From positions 14,905,193 through 14,969,192 of the forward strand of contig NC_060235.2 in NCBI RefSeq assembly GCF_021155775.2: DNA of 64,000 bases, given 5' to 3'. The notes under the pieces were generated by a model that saw nothing but the letters and a program-made list of their open reading frames with translations, was not told the DNA's origin and searched no databases. Source of the stretch: Neodiprion pinetum. Lineage: Eukaryota; Arthropoda; Insecta; Hymenoptera; Diprionidae. Of this stretch, positions 18,027-29,012 are shown piece by piece (positions within the stretch are counted from its first letter, which is position 1; the number at the start of each line of letters is the position of its first letter). Both the position numbers and the translations under genes were made by a program.

Positions 18027-18831
18027 CGTTTTGACGAGATTTGATCATGTTTTAGCGGCCATGACTTTAACATTGATATGAGCAAAACTTTGTTGAACTT
18101 TTAACTTGCACGTATCGTGTAAGATTGATGAGTCTGCATCGGATGCGCTGAGTCAATATGTATCGATAGATCGCAAGAATCTTGGGGCGTGGTAGTAAGA
18201 GGTCCAAGCTTTGTACCTTCCTCGCCATCAAGCCAATTAACACAACAAAATGTATTCGATGTGTGTGGAAAAAATTATTTTCGCCCTGGAGGAAAAAAAC
18301 TATCAGCGTGAAAGTTCACGGATCATCAACAACATCATGAGCCTATCTAACTGCGGCGTCGCAATCCGGTCGATTAACGCAAAAGAATGTATTCGAAGTA
18401 TGTGGAAAATATTATTTTCGTCCCGGACGTGAAAAACGATTAGCGTAAAAGTTTACGGATCACCAACAACATCCCCGGCCTATCTAATTGCGTTGTCGCA
18501 ATCCGGTCAATTAACACAAACCCGTAGACTTCAATGAGTTTCTACTTTTGTGAGTACTTTATAGAATGTGTATGATAATGGGGATTATATTGAAGAATAA
18601 AATTTAAAATTATTCATCGTGTATTTTACAACAAATAAAATTTGTAAAATCTTTACATTTTTCCACCAGATAAATTTATATAAAAAGAACGGATAAAACT
18701 TACAAAGATACATGCTATTTATAAGCTGGGATATGTATTGTAATAAATTCTATTTCCTAGATTGGTAAATAATTTTATTGAACATTCCATTTTAATTCTA
18801 TGCGTAAACTATAATATCATTGTAATGAATT

Positions 18832-19703
18832 CTACTGATATTCTTGCGCATATTGCGAGCATTTTTTATGCAGACTGTTGCATTCCAGACAGTCTTTTAC
18901 TCGGGGATTCAGCCCATCCGCTATATCGCCATCGGGTCCCGGTGTATAATGTAGGAGGCATCTGCGGCAACTGGCGATCTTGTCATCCATTTTCATATTC
19001 TCAGACAGTTTATCCGACGCATCATCGATGGTGTTTGATGCGAACGCGTAGATGAATTCTTTTGGTAAAAAAGCTATATCCTCGGACACCATCGCCCTTA
19101 AACCGTCCAATTCTTTGTACAGACGGAATGATTTCTCGAGGGAGCTGGTACACTCCTTCAAATACCCACTCCTTAGCCGCTGCACATTTTTAAAGGCGCA
19201 GTTGTATGCCGGGATGTATTCAGGGCTGTCATCATACCAAATCAAGCCTGGCGCTGCTGCCTGCTGGAGGTTATTCGATGGGAAGTATCCATGGTTCGAG
19301 TCACACCAGGATGTCGCTTCCATATACCGCAATTTCTCCAGTGCAGGGAGTGTGATGTGCAAATCTTCCATATTAATAACTTGCGGCGTACCGTTGAGAA
19401 TCTCCGTCAACCATGTTTTCTTCTCGACTCCTTTGACGTACACGTAGCACGCATTCCCCACCATTTTTCTCACAATCTTCGGCACATCCTCGTGAGATTT
19501 TTTGCCAGCATTTCATGATATTCCGTGGTGATTGTGCGTCAACCAGACATTAGTAGCTCTACATTCAAGCTTGCCAAATCGTAGGGCGGCCTGAAAATGA
19601 TGTAATCCAGATCCTGCCCGTCGACGCTGATGACTGCGACTTCCTTGGGTACAAACTTGATGCTATGGCCAATAAAACATTGCACGTCTAGGATCATCGC
19701 CAT
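18832..19703 (-). pseudogene. DVQ-type element gene, broken (right arm copy)
   Basis: Mirror copy of 3565-4436. The ATG at 19703 opens 54 codons; the frame change and the in-frame TGA (19513-19515) lie at the same positions as in the left arm, and the rest is open to 18832. Sharing both lesions means the arms were copied or converted after the gene was already disabled. Function as for the left copy, unassigned. Confidence 0.55.
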
Positions 19704-19845
19704 GTTGAGGAGTAGGTGTGTTGCGCTGGATTTTACTGACAGGCGGCGGGTAGAAGAGACTGGCTATTCGATCTCCAGCACACCTGCTTTTATCCCCTCG
19801 CGGCTGAATTTTTGTAGAGGCGGCGGGGGAAATTGCATAGTTAAT

Positions 19846-20103
19846 TTATGGCACATAACTGCATGAAAATTCAAACTTATTGAATTCCTCACCAAGGTAT
19901 TTCATTTGCAGACGATTTTCCCCGGCCATGTTACACATTTCAGCCAGCTGATTGGAATCTTCTTGTAGAACTCCTGCGATTCTCGGTGGTAAGAAGACGT
20001 TGTATTCTCCATCGATCATCGCTAGAACACGTACCCCAAATTTCGTTTCAATCAGTCGTAACCCGGTGATGCTGTACACCTCTCTAATTTCAAGTTCCGA
20101 CAT
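19846..20103 (-). CDS. 85-aa arm protein, right copy
   Basis: Gives the same 85-residue product as 3165-3422. It is intact, with its own mirrored TATATAAA promoter (20257-20264) and initiator-like element. It faces into the element. As for the left copy, I recognise a recurring small arthropod-element protein pattern (TKFGVRV...VFLP) but cannot give a function. Confidence 0.55.
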   Translation of the reverse strand: MSELEIREVYSITGLRLIETKFGVRVLAMIDGEYNVFLPPRIAGVLQEDSNQLAEMCNMAGENRLQMKYLGEEFNKFEFSCSYVP

Positions 20104-20234
20104 TTTCTTGGTTGCCGTATTGTCCAGACGGCTGACGAGGTTAACTTTTGTTAGATCGACCGCGTTTCAATCAGTTTCTTGCTGTTTCACGAGTAAGAGC
20201 AGCTCACGACGCGAAGAGACGATGCGAACAGTGT

Positions 20235-20264
20235 GATCGTCGGAATAGGCGCACGTTTTATATA
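20235..20264 (-). promoter_or_regulatory. TATA promoter of right-arm cassette
   Basis: Mirror of 3004-3033: TATATAAA on the minus strand at 20257-20264 with the initiator-like element about 29 nt downstream. Confidence 0.5.
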
Positions 20265-21560
20265 CCGCTCATCCCATCGAATGGGAAATAAGCCTGGAGG
20301 TGAAAAACTATTAGCGTGAAAGTTTACAGATCGTCAACAACATCCCCGGCCTATCTGATTGCGGTGTCGCCATCCGGTCGATTAACACAAAAGAATGCAT
20401 TCGAAGTATGTCGAAAATATTATTTTTCGCCCTGGGGGTGAAAAACTATTAGCGTGAAAGTTTACGGGTGACGGTGAAAAAATCAAAATGTCTGCTCATC
20501 CGGCCGAGCAAAAAATCACAGTATCAAACTGTCTGACGATAAAAAATCGAAATGGCTGCTGTCGAAAATATTATTTTTCGCCCTGGTGGTGAAAAACTAT
20601 TAGCATGAAAGTTTACGGGTGACGGTAAAAAAATCAAAATGTCTGCTCGTTCGACCGAGCAAGAATCAAAATGGCTGCTATCAGAATAGCTGTTCGTCAG
20701 ACGGCAAAATCAAGCGATTATACTGGTGACGTTATAGCGAAAATCACGTTATCCAACTGTCCGACGATAAAAAATCAAAATGGCTGATCATCCGGCGAAG
20801 CAAAAATCAAAATGGCTGCTCATCCGGCTAGGCAAAAATCAAAATGGCTGCTCTCTCAATGGCTGCTCGTCTGACGGCAAAACTGTGCGATTATACTGGT
20901 GACGTCATAGCGAAAAATCACATTATCAAACTGTCTAACGATAAAAAATCAAAATGGCTGCTCGTCAGACGGCAAAATCGGGCGATTATACTGGTGACGT
21001 CATAGCGAAAAATCACATTATCAAACTGTCCGATGATAAAAAATCGAAATGGCCGCTCGTCACACGGCAAAATCGAGCGATTATACTGGTGACGTCACGT
21101 ATGTTAACCGCCGGTAGCAATATCATGGGTATTTTTTGATTTAGAACTGTGATATCTTATTCACCAACATAAAATCAATAAAACAGAAAGAAAAAAGAAA
21201 TGACTAAATCCAGATGACTTCTAATGTCGACGTGCGCTAGTCGCTGCCTTAACAATAAACAGTAACTCAAAAACCGAAAACAGAATTTAACCCGACGCGC
21301 TAACCGCGACCGTCCTCCCCTATTCACAGCGGTAATCGCCACTCAACAGTAAACCACTAGATCAAAAAAATTAGGACCGAAATCATACTCGATGCGCTAT
21401 CCGCTATCGTCCTGTACTAAATGAAGCGTGAATCGCCAGACTGTAATGCTCATTCACAAGAGCAGTAAATAAACTGATGAATAAGAATTCTCGACCTCGT
21501 ATGTAATATATTATAGATTCTTGGTGATCGGTCAATTAAGAAAACGTAATTTTAGTTAAC

Positions 21561-21590
21561 GTTTCGACCCGGATATGGGCCCTCCTCAGA
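21561..21590 (-). ncRNA. Hammerhead-ribozyme-like core in PLE1 3' terminus
   Basis: On the minus strand CTGAGGA (21583-21589) is followed by GGCCC...GGGTC, which can pair as stem II, then GAAAC (21561-21565) and an ACGT...ACGT stem III with a T at the cleavage position. Hammerhead motifs are an established feature of Penelope-like pseudo-LTRs. I could not close stem I convincingly. Confidence 0.5.
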
Positions 21591-22274
21591 ACGATTTATT
21601 TTAAAAAACTGTCAAAAATAACAAAAAAAGAATTTTATAGTATAAATCATGGTACTAGAAGTAATCGGACCTAATTATTGTAGATGTAATACTCTTAGAG
21701 CTATTAAATATTGTTGATAGTAAGACCTTATGAGTAAATGAGATAAGGATGTTTTTTGGTGTTATTTACCTTTTGAATTAAGTAAGTGTAATAAGATGTA
21801 GTCGAATTCACAATTACAATTGGTGGAAACAGTGTTCTTTTGAGTGACGGTAGACAATGTCAATCTTCAAGTTATTTTATATGTGGGAGTTAAAAGTTGG
21901 TAGTCATTAATTGAAAAGATTAAAGAAGTATGTTTCTTCACAGTCAGTATGTCATAGTGTTGAAAGGTAATTGAAGAAGGTCGTTTTAGCAATGAAATTA
22001 ATTCACAGGTGTCAATTAAGTGGAGGTAGGCTCTTTATAATTAAGTTCTACATGTCTAACGAAAGATTGTTGGTTGAACCAATTGGATCAACAGGTGAAT
22101 AACGACTGATGGGAGAAAACAAAATAATCCAGAGTGAAGGTGAACCTATTATAAACAATTATACAAAAAAAAAAAAAACAATAAATATTTTGTAAGAAAA
22201 GTTATGTAGAAAGGACTGTAAATGGAGACGAGATAATTTTTTTTATAAAAAAAAAAAAATAAAAATAGTTAAGG

Positions 22275-24583
22275 TTAAACAATATTTGTTGTGTGGGCAG
22301 AGATTAGAGGTTTGTAAATATTGCTTAAATGTTCAACGTCTTGTCTGAGATTAACGGAATTGGTATGACCTACAATGTTGCACATTTCTAATAACAGTCT
22401 TCTATAGTAATTGTTTTCTTCACAAAGGATGTTTGTGTTGTCGTAATTAAATGTGTGCTGTTTATCGATACTATGTTTCGTTAGAGCTGTGTGCCGTTCT
22501 TCAATCTCATGTATGTTGCGTTGGTGTTCCCTAATTCTAGTATTGAGATGTCGACCCGTTTGACCTATGTAGACTTGATTGCAGTCATTGCATGGTATTT
22601 TATACACGACATTAGATCGTTTGCCGATGGGGATCTTGTCTTTGCCTGTATCAAAAACTAGTTGTAGGTCTTTTGAATTTTTTCCAACAAACTTTACATT
22701 ATATTTAGCGAATCAACGATTAAGTGACTCAAATAGGCCGGCTACATATGGAATGGGGATGTATGTAGTAGCAGGTCTATTGTTATCTTCAACGGAAGCA
22801 GAGTCAATATTATGGTCAAGTATGTTGTTGATGTAGGTGCGTCTCTTATTAATTTGTTGTTGTAATAGGCCATGAGGGTAATCATTCGATCTTAGTACAT
22901 TGTATATGAGCGCCAGGTTTTTTTCCTGGAACTCTGTACTAGCTTGTTTGATAGCTCTGTCAACAAGGTTACAGATGGTGCCTATTTTGAAGGACAAAGG
23001 ATGGTGAGAGTTAAAATTCAAGTATCTTTGTGACCATGTTTTTTTGTGAAACCAATCTGTCTTAATATTATTATTGCTGTGTACCAACAATACGTCTAGG
23101 AAACTGATGGCATTATTTTCTTCTGTTTCGATAGTAAATTGTATTCTAGGATGGTACCCATTAAAAATATTAAGAATGTGATGTATTTTTTCATTTGGAA
23201 CAGCGGTAAGAATATCATCCACGTATCGAAAGTAGAACGGTAAATTAAAACCTAGATCGTTTATGCAAGAAGTTTCCAGGTCTTCCATGACGAGGTCTGA
23301 CAGGATTGGGGAAAGAGGAGATCCCATAGGCAAACCAAATTGTTGTGCATAAGTCTCGTTATTAAATTTAAAAATTGCGGAGTCAAAACATATTATTAAG
23401 GCTTTTTCAAGTTCACTAAGGGGAATTGGGATCTTATTTTCTAAAGAATCCCAACGGTTGTTTATTGCACGCAAAGCGAGATCTGTAGGAACATTAGTAA
23501 ACAGTGAAATTACATCTAAAGATATTAACGTGTAATTGTCCGGGATAATCAATGTCTTAATTTTATCAACTAATAAAAAACTATCCTTAACTCTCGAGAT
23601 GGGAGGTTTTATATTGGTGGTGAGCCATGAATTGATAGTTTTGGCTAAGGTATAGGTCGGGCTATTAACAAATGAGACTATTATTCTTAAAGGGACATCC
23701 TCTTTGTGGATTTTTGGAAGCCCATATGCGCGTGGAGGAACACTATTGTACGTAGAAATATTTCGATGTAGATTTTTAGTTATAAATTTAGAGGTAAACC
23801 AATTAAAAGAGAGCTTATTCACCCTACTTTGTAAGGAGTTACACAAATGGTATCTAGTAATTCTATACGTAGTAGTGTCAGAAAGCTGCTGTCTCATTTT
23901 TTCATTATACGTGTCTCTGTACATAGCAACCGACGTATTACCTTTGTCAGCTTTTAGAATCATGATTTCAGGATTATTTTTTTTAAAAATCATGGTCTCA
24001 CGGATTTTTTGATCAGTGACAAAATTATTGATGTTGTTTTTGGAGTGCTTTGGGAAAACAAGTACACGGTTGGTGAAATCGGATCTAGCTTGATTTCTTG
24101 ACTCATTTGAAAAACTCATAATTTTTTCTTCAAAATTGGAAATAAGGTTGAAGACTGGAAGATCACGTTTGTTATATGTGCGACCGAATTTGTGACCTAA
24201 TTGTACTATTTCGGTAACATTTTCTGGAATAGGAGTATCAGTTAGGTTAATTAACCAATTTTTTTTGGTAGTTTTTCCAATTGAATAAGAGTTTTTTTGT
24301 TCGTTCAAAGATTTTTTATGAGCAAGTAAGTTAGTGAACTTGTTAATATTCCTGTTCTTTATAGCAATAAATTTATTGTTAAGTATCCGATGTTGGGTTT
24401 CAAAAAATTTGTTTCCCAAAGTACTTCTAAGTTTTAGGATAATTTTTTCAGCGAGGTTAATCATAGTCCTTTCAGAATTGATGATATGTATGTGAAGATC
24501 ATTGATTTCTAACTTCAATAGAGAAAATTGGAACTCGGTTGTGAGTTGTTTAGCTTTAGTTATTGATTTTGACAGATTAAAAT
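22275..24583 (-). pseudogene. PLE1 RT plus GIY-YIG endonuclease, one nonsense codon, 5' truncated
   Basis: The minus-strand frame is open from the junction at about 24583 to 22716, interrupted by one in-frame TGA (22713-22715), then open in the same frame to 22275. It carries Penelope RT motifs, including PPRAYGLPKIHK, the intact GLPMGSPLSP block and FRYVDDILTAV, and after the stop codon the GIY-YIG endonuclease region (YKIPCNDCNQVYIGQTGR...REHQRN). The first ~60 codons present in PLE2, including the ATG, are missing at the fold-back junction. Substitutions against PLE2 are spread along the gene. Without read-through the endonuclease would not be made. Confidence 0.85.
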
Positions 24584-25402
24584 ACTATAGAAGACTGTTA
24601 TTAGAAATGTGCAACATTGTAGGTCATACCAATTCCGTTAATCTCAGACAAGACGTTGAACATTTAAGCAATATTTACAAACCTCTAATCTCTGCCCACA
24701 CAACAAATATTGTTTAACCTTAACTATTTTTATTTTTTTTTTTTTATAAAAAAAATTATCTCGTCTCCATTTACAGTCCTTTCTACATAACTTTTCTTAC
24801 AAAATATTTATTGTTTTTTTTTTTTTTGTATAATTGTTTATAATAGGTTCACCTTCACTCTGGATTATTTTGTTTTCTCCCATCAGTCGTTATTCACCTG
24901 TTGATCCAATTGGTTCAACCAACAATCTTTCGTTAGACATGTAGAACTTAATTATAAAGAGCCTACCTCCACTTAATTGACACCTGTGAATTAATTTCAT
25001 TGCTAAAACGACCTTCTTCAATTACCTTTCAACACTATGACATACTGACTGTGAAGAAACATACTTCTTTAATCTTTTCAATTAATGACTACCAACTTTT
25101 AACTCCCACATATAAAATAACTTGAAGATTGACATTGTCTACCGTCACTCAAAAGAACACTGTTTCCACCAATTGTAATTGTGAATTCGACTACATCTTA
25201 TTACACTTACTTAATTCAAAAGGTAAATAACACCAAAAAACATCCTTATCTCATTTACTCATAAGGTCTTACTATCAACAATATTTAATAGCTCTAAGAG
25301 TATTACATCTACAATAATTAGGTCCGATTACTTCTAGTACCATGATTTATACTATAAAATTCTTTTTTTGTTATTTTTGACAGTTTTTTAAAATAAATCG
25401 TT

Positions 25403-25447
25403 CTGAGGAGGGCCCATATCCGGGTCGAAACGTTAACTAAAATTACG
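25403..25447 (+). ncRNA. Hammerhead-ribozyme-like core in inverted PLE1 copy
   Basis: CTGAGGA at 25403-25409, stem II GGCCC/GGGTC, GAAAC at 25427-25431 and ACGT...ACGT stem III, as in the other arm but on the plus strand. Confidence 0.5.
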
Positions 25448-26696
25448 TTTTCTTAATTGACCGATCACCAAGAATCTATAATATATAGCAGTTAATAAAG
25501 CCAATCCTGATGCGACACGCTAATCGCATCTCTAGCTGTTATTTTTAAGTACGCCGGTACCCACGGTAATCGTATGGCTATGACGAAACGCATCCTAACT
25601 CAATTCGCACTTGCAACTCCCGAAAGTTTACAAATCGCTCCGCTAATCCGAGCGTCGACGCATGATGATACGTGACCTACACGAGAGGTGACACTTTTAC
25701 CTAAGCTGACTCGACTTGAACCCATGCAGCAGAGTTTGGCTGCACTCAGTTTGAAACAAAAGCGACTCTCCGCGTTATCGCGAAAACTCATACTACGGCC
25801 ATCAACAAGGAGATCGGCAAACAAAGTTCGAGTGCTACTCTAACTCAACAAGGAACTGGCCGACCGTTGACCGGGGCGCCGATCTAAATTGCACTCGAAA
25901 TGCGTTCGCAAGGAATTAATAGTGCCTACCGCTTCGCAGCCACACCAGGAAGTCGCCTACACCTGTCTCGGCCATGACGCACACAATTAATTAACTTTTG
26001 ATTTCTTTGCAAACTTTGACCACCGCGAACTGTCGCTAGAACTCAAGTGTCGGGCTCCGCTAATCGGAGCCGCATTTCGAACATGCCTTGAACATAGGCG
26101 CTATCCGTCGTGAAAAACTCTCCCGCTCTCATTGGTGTTTTCTTTCCGAAATTCTTGTAGCCTAACTTATCGCTATAGTTGGCTCCCACCGTGGCGGGGT
26201 GCTGATTGGCTGTTCAGTCTCCGATATCCCGTAGTTTGACAGTGGCGTGGTGACGACTTTGCGAGGTTGCCTGATGTCAGCGTGGTGAGGGGAGGCTACG
26301 GCCTGCCGGCCACCAACGGGAATTTCGTCCGCCTTGGGTTCCCTCGCGACAGAGCTCTACGTTGACGATCTCTCCGTAGCCTCGTGTGAGGCCCTCCTTT
26401 CGTCGCGACCCGTCGCGACTGTGATCCGATAATGCTGTTCGAATTTGCCGCCGATCCCGTGCATGATGTCGCATTCACTCGAAACCAAAAAAAAATGAAC
26501 AAAAATCCTGAAAAAATCGTATTCGCAAGACCGAAAATGGTCCCCTCTCAGAGTCTCGGATGCGTGACCTTTGTCCTGGCGCTCGTTTTTGAAATGATTA
26601 GCGGTCTGACCCGCGTGATCCCTAATTTCGAGTCTCATCTAGGATTCGGGAAGCCGTTTGGAACGCGCATCGGAAATGCCACGTTACAATATATGT

Positions 26697-27297
26697 CAGA
26701 TCACACGAAATTTGACTCACTGACTGCCGCAGTGACACGGTTAAATACAGTTTTATTGCATATGCAGATTAATGATACAATATTCAGATATCGGTGTACT
26801 GATCTAGAACGTCTTCTCTTGGTCGTGGTCCCAAAAGAAGTGTCCAAAGCCTCCTTTGTTTCCACTTCCAAAAATCGCCGTCCCTCCGTCACGCAAGCCA
26901 TTCGTTGTTTTTACCCTCCACACTACCCGTAAGGGGGTGAGTCTGTTCCCAGAATGCACGCATAAGGCGCAACCTCTTCTGCAGCCATAGAGCCCGATCC
27001 CTTGGCGCCTCGCACTTTGGTTTGCATAAGCATCGGCCGGGAATCGAGAACACTGTTTGGACGCAGCGTCGTTTGAAAATCTCGAACTCCTTGGCGATGC
27101 GACACGGCATTACTGACTAGCACGCGTCCCGAGTGCCAAATATTCATTTGTCCGATTTACTTCTGAAACAATAAAACAGACATCGAACGAACTAACATTA
27201 GTTCACGTTCGGCTTTCCTGACCATTCAAGTCTGCCATCCTTCTTTGGCCAAATCTCAAACGGAAGTCCAAAAATTCCATATCCAAGGCGCCAATGG
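26697..27297. other. Sequence right of element Y copy A, no gene recognised
   Basis: Moderately GC-rich. Contains CTGACTGCCGCAGTGACAC near 26721, which resembles CTGACGGCCGCAGTGACAC near 31440 inside element W, so a shared repeat may be present. No convincing ORF. Confidence 0.4.
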
Positions 27298-27590
27298 CTC
27301 TGTAGGCATGCCTTATTCGCATCCGTACAATTTCCAACCATTGCCCTACACTTACAATAGCTCTGCAGGCATGCTCCAAGCATTCTCACATGTTCCAACT
27401 ACTGTCTTCACTTACAATAGCTTTGCAGGCATGCTCTAAGCATCCTCACATGTTCCAACTACTGCCTTCACTTACAATAGCTCTGCAGGCATGCTCTAAG
27501 TATCCTCACATGTTCCAACTACTGCCTTCACTTACAATAGCTCTGGAGGCATGCTTTGTGCATCCGTACAATTTCTAACTATTGCGACAT
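27298..27590. repeat. 60-bp minisatellite, about 5 units
   Basis: The block CTTACAATAGCTCTGCAGGC recurs at 27351, 27411, 27471 and 27531 with an exact 60-bp period, flanked by diverged edge units. Confidence 0.8.
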
Positions 27591-27931
27591 GCTGAATCAT
27601 TCTCAAGATACATTCAGGCTTTGGGTTCGAGGATTCTGGGTGATCAAGTTCAGCGAGCATCGAAAGCCAAAGTTGCACTCTCGAATTGGAACAACGATAA
27701 CCCACAGAGTGCCCTGCTCTTTTTCGGATTTCTACACATAAATCCGAATCAACCAGAACTACATGTTCTCTCCGAATTCTCAGCAGAATTCGAAAACCAA
27801 CAGAAACAAAAAAAATGCACGACCATTTATTGTCCCGATCTACGTGGGCACAATCTCTCTGCAAACCCCATGTTTGCGCTCATGAGCACAACTTTTGGTG
27901 CCGCCACAATTTTACAAAAACCCACGAATCG

Positions 27932-28917
27932 CTACACGATTCTGTGGTCGTCTTCTTCACTTTCTGCGACACAGCTGTCCTGACTTGTCTCATCCCCTGG
28001 AGCTACGATCAGTTTATCATGAGATACCTTAATGTTACTGCGTCCTCTCAATCCAGAGCCAATTTTTTGAACCAGATACCTATTGTTCGGAAGCACCGCA
28101 TCGACTTCTACGGGACCGCGATATTTCGCGTCTAACTTCGTCTTTATCCTGTCATTGTTTCTCACCATTACAAAATCTCCAATTTTGAATGGCTTAACCG
28201 GTTTGTTCTTTCTATCAAACCTCTCTTTCTCCTTCGTGGCTTCTGCTGTCATGCTACTTGCAGCCTCTGTCCTAAGTTCATTCAAATTATCGTTATCGGT
28301 TTCCACGCTACCGTGCTTCACGCGTTCAATCTCGATCGCATTTACTTTTGTACCAAATAAAATCTCAGCGGGACTCTTCCCTGTTGTTTTGTAAACAGTC
28401 GAATTTATCACAAGCTGCACTCTGCCAACTCATTTTGCCATCTCTTTTCCTGGGCCTTGCTTACCGATAGCATATTCCTCATGGTCGACATGACCCTCTC
28501 AACCTGACCGTTAGCTCTCGGCGTCCCTGAAGCTATTAGATGTAACACGATATTCTTTTCCTCACAAAATTTCTTAAATCGGGCATTTGTAAACCCTGAA
28601 CCTTGGTCACAAATGATTTGTTTCGGAACCCCAAAAGTAAACGAGTGCTTCTCTATCTGACTAATTGCTGTTTCTGTATCCAGACGGTTTATCCAATTTA
28701 ATGTCACAAATTTTGTGAATCCATCTATGAACACGAAAACGTATTCTTTCTTTTCCGAAGGACCTGATAGTTTACCAGATACATCTATGTGAATCGTATA
28801 CCACGGAACATTATTTTTTTCTATTGGATGCAACTGCGCTTGCATTGGTCTCGATACTGATTTGCAAGTTTGACATAAAATGCAATTTTCTACAAATTTC
28901 TTAACCCACTTTGACAT
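27932..28917 (-). pseudogene. Z copy 1 integrase (partial, frameshifted)
   Basis: Two minus-strand frames. 28408-28917 has the zinc-finger tail (CILCQTC) and the D,D,E core (TIHIDVSG, ICDQGSGFTN, GQVERVM); 27932-28420 is the C-terminal domain (NSTVYKTTGKSPAEILFG, KIGDFVMVRN, YRGPVEV). The frame changes between AECSL and the next frame at about 28412-28420. A TAG at about 28927-28929 replaces a Trp present in copy 2. The same frame change is found in Z copy 2. Confidence 0.75.
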
Positions 28918-29012
28918 ATGAGGAAACTAGTCAAATTCATATACCTTATCTAGAGTCTTTTCCCAGCCTAAATGGCAGATATTCGCGTGTACGTGGTGTA
29001 TGAGTGACCATA

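Larger units (their letters stand above)
2103..21166. mobile_element. Element X: Polinton/adinto-like element with 2.9-kb inverted arms
   Basis: About 19.06 kb, or about 10.9 kb without the nested Gypsy insertion. It is inserted in element Y with a 5-bp TSD ACATA (2098-2102 and 21167-21171; 6 bp if one mismatch is allowed). Joining the flanks recreates the Y sequence seen in the uninterrupted copy near 55750, which independently supports these boundaries. The outermost 25-30 bp are imperfect inverted repeats; from 2127/21141 inward every reading frame compared in both arms is the same, at coordinates summing to 23268 throughout. Arms carry tandem repeats, a promoter and two small genes; the interior carries a truncated DNA polymerase B gene (minus, next to the right arm) and little else recognisable. 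No integrase, ATPase or capsid gene was found, so it looks like a deleted, non-autonomous copy. Confidence 0.7.
18278..21166 (-). repeat. Right inverted arm of element X
   Basis: Mirror image of 2103-4990, carrying the same repeats, promoter and genes on the opposite strand. The two arms converge toward the interior, so both cassettes are transcribed inward. Confidence 0.85.
21473..25487 (-). mobile_element. Penelope-like element 1 (PLE1), fold-back structure
   Basis: A 4.0-kb element in element Y, flanked by an 11-bp TSD with one mismatch (GCAGTAAATAA at 21462-21472, GCAGTTAATAA at 25488-25498). The main body is on the minus strand. A 3'-end copy in opposite orientation (24584-25487) abuts its 5' end, giving about 0.9-kb inverted arms (21505-22408 against 24584-25487), the inverted partial-tandem layout typical of Penelope insertions. 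Both arms carry the CTGAGGA...GAAAC core described separately. Confidence 0.88.
1617..26690. mobile_element. Repeat element Y, copy A, split by nested insertions
   Basis: A roughly 1.98-kb repeat present here in three pieces: 1617-2102, 21167-21472 and 25488-26690. It is interrupted by element X (2103-21166) and by PLE1 (21473-25487). The order and sequence match the uninterrupted copy at 55261-57248. Ends are ATTGCGACGTGG and CCACGTTACAAT (imperfect 12-bp inverted termini), flanked by a perfect 6-bp TSD ATATGT at 1611-1616 and 26691-26696. Read as TG...CA the ends also look like a long LTR in minus orientation, with poorer TSD support. A GGCGCCCAAC tract near 1744 resembles a tRNA-Lys primer site but lies inside the repeat. 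There is no convincing ORF; the conserved 74-codon frame at 25600-25824 is explained by overall similarity between copies. Class unresolved. Confidence 0.75.

Noticed and set aside
25600..25824. 74-codon frame conserved between the two copies of element Y
   Set aside because: Similarity is no higher than in the surrounding non-coding repeat; no independent coding evidence.
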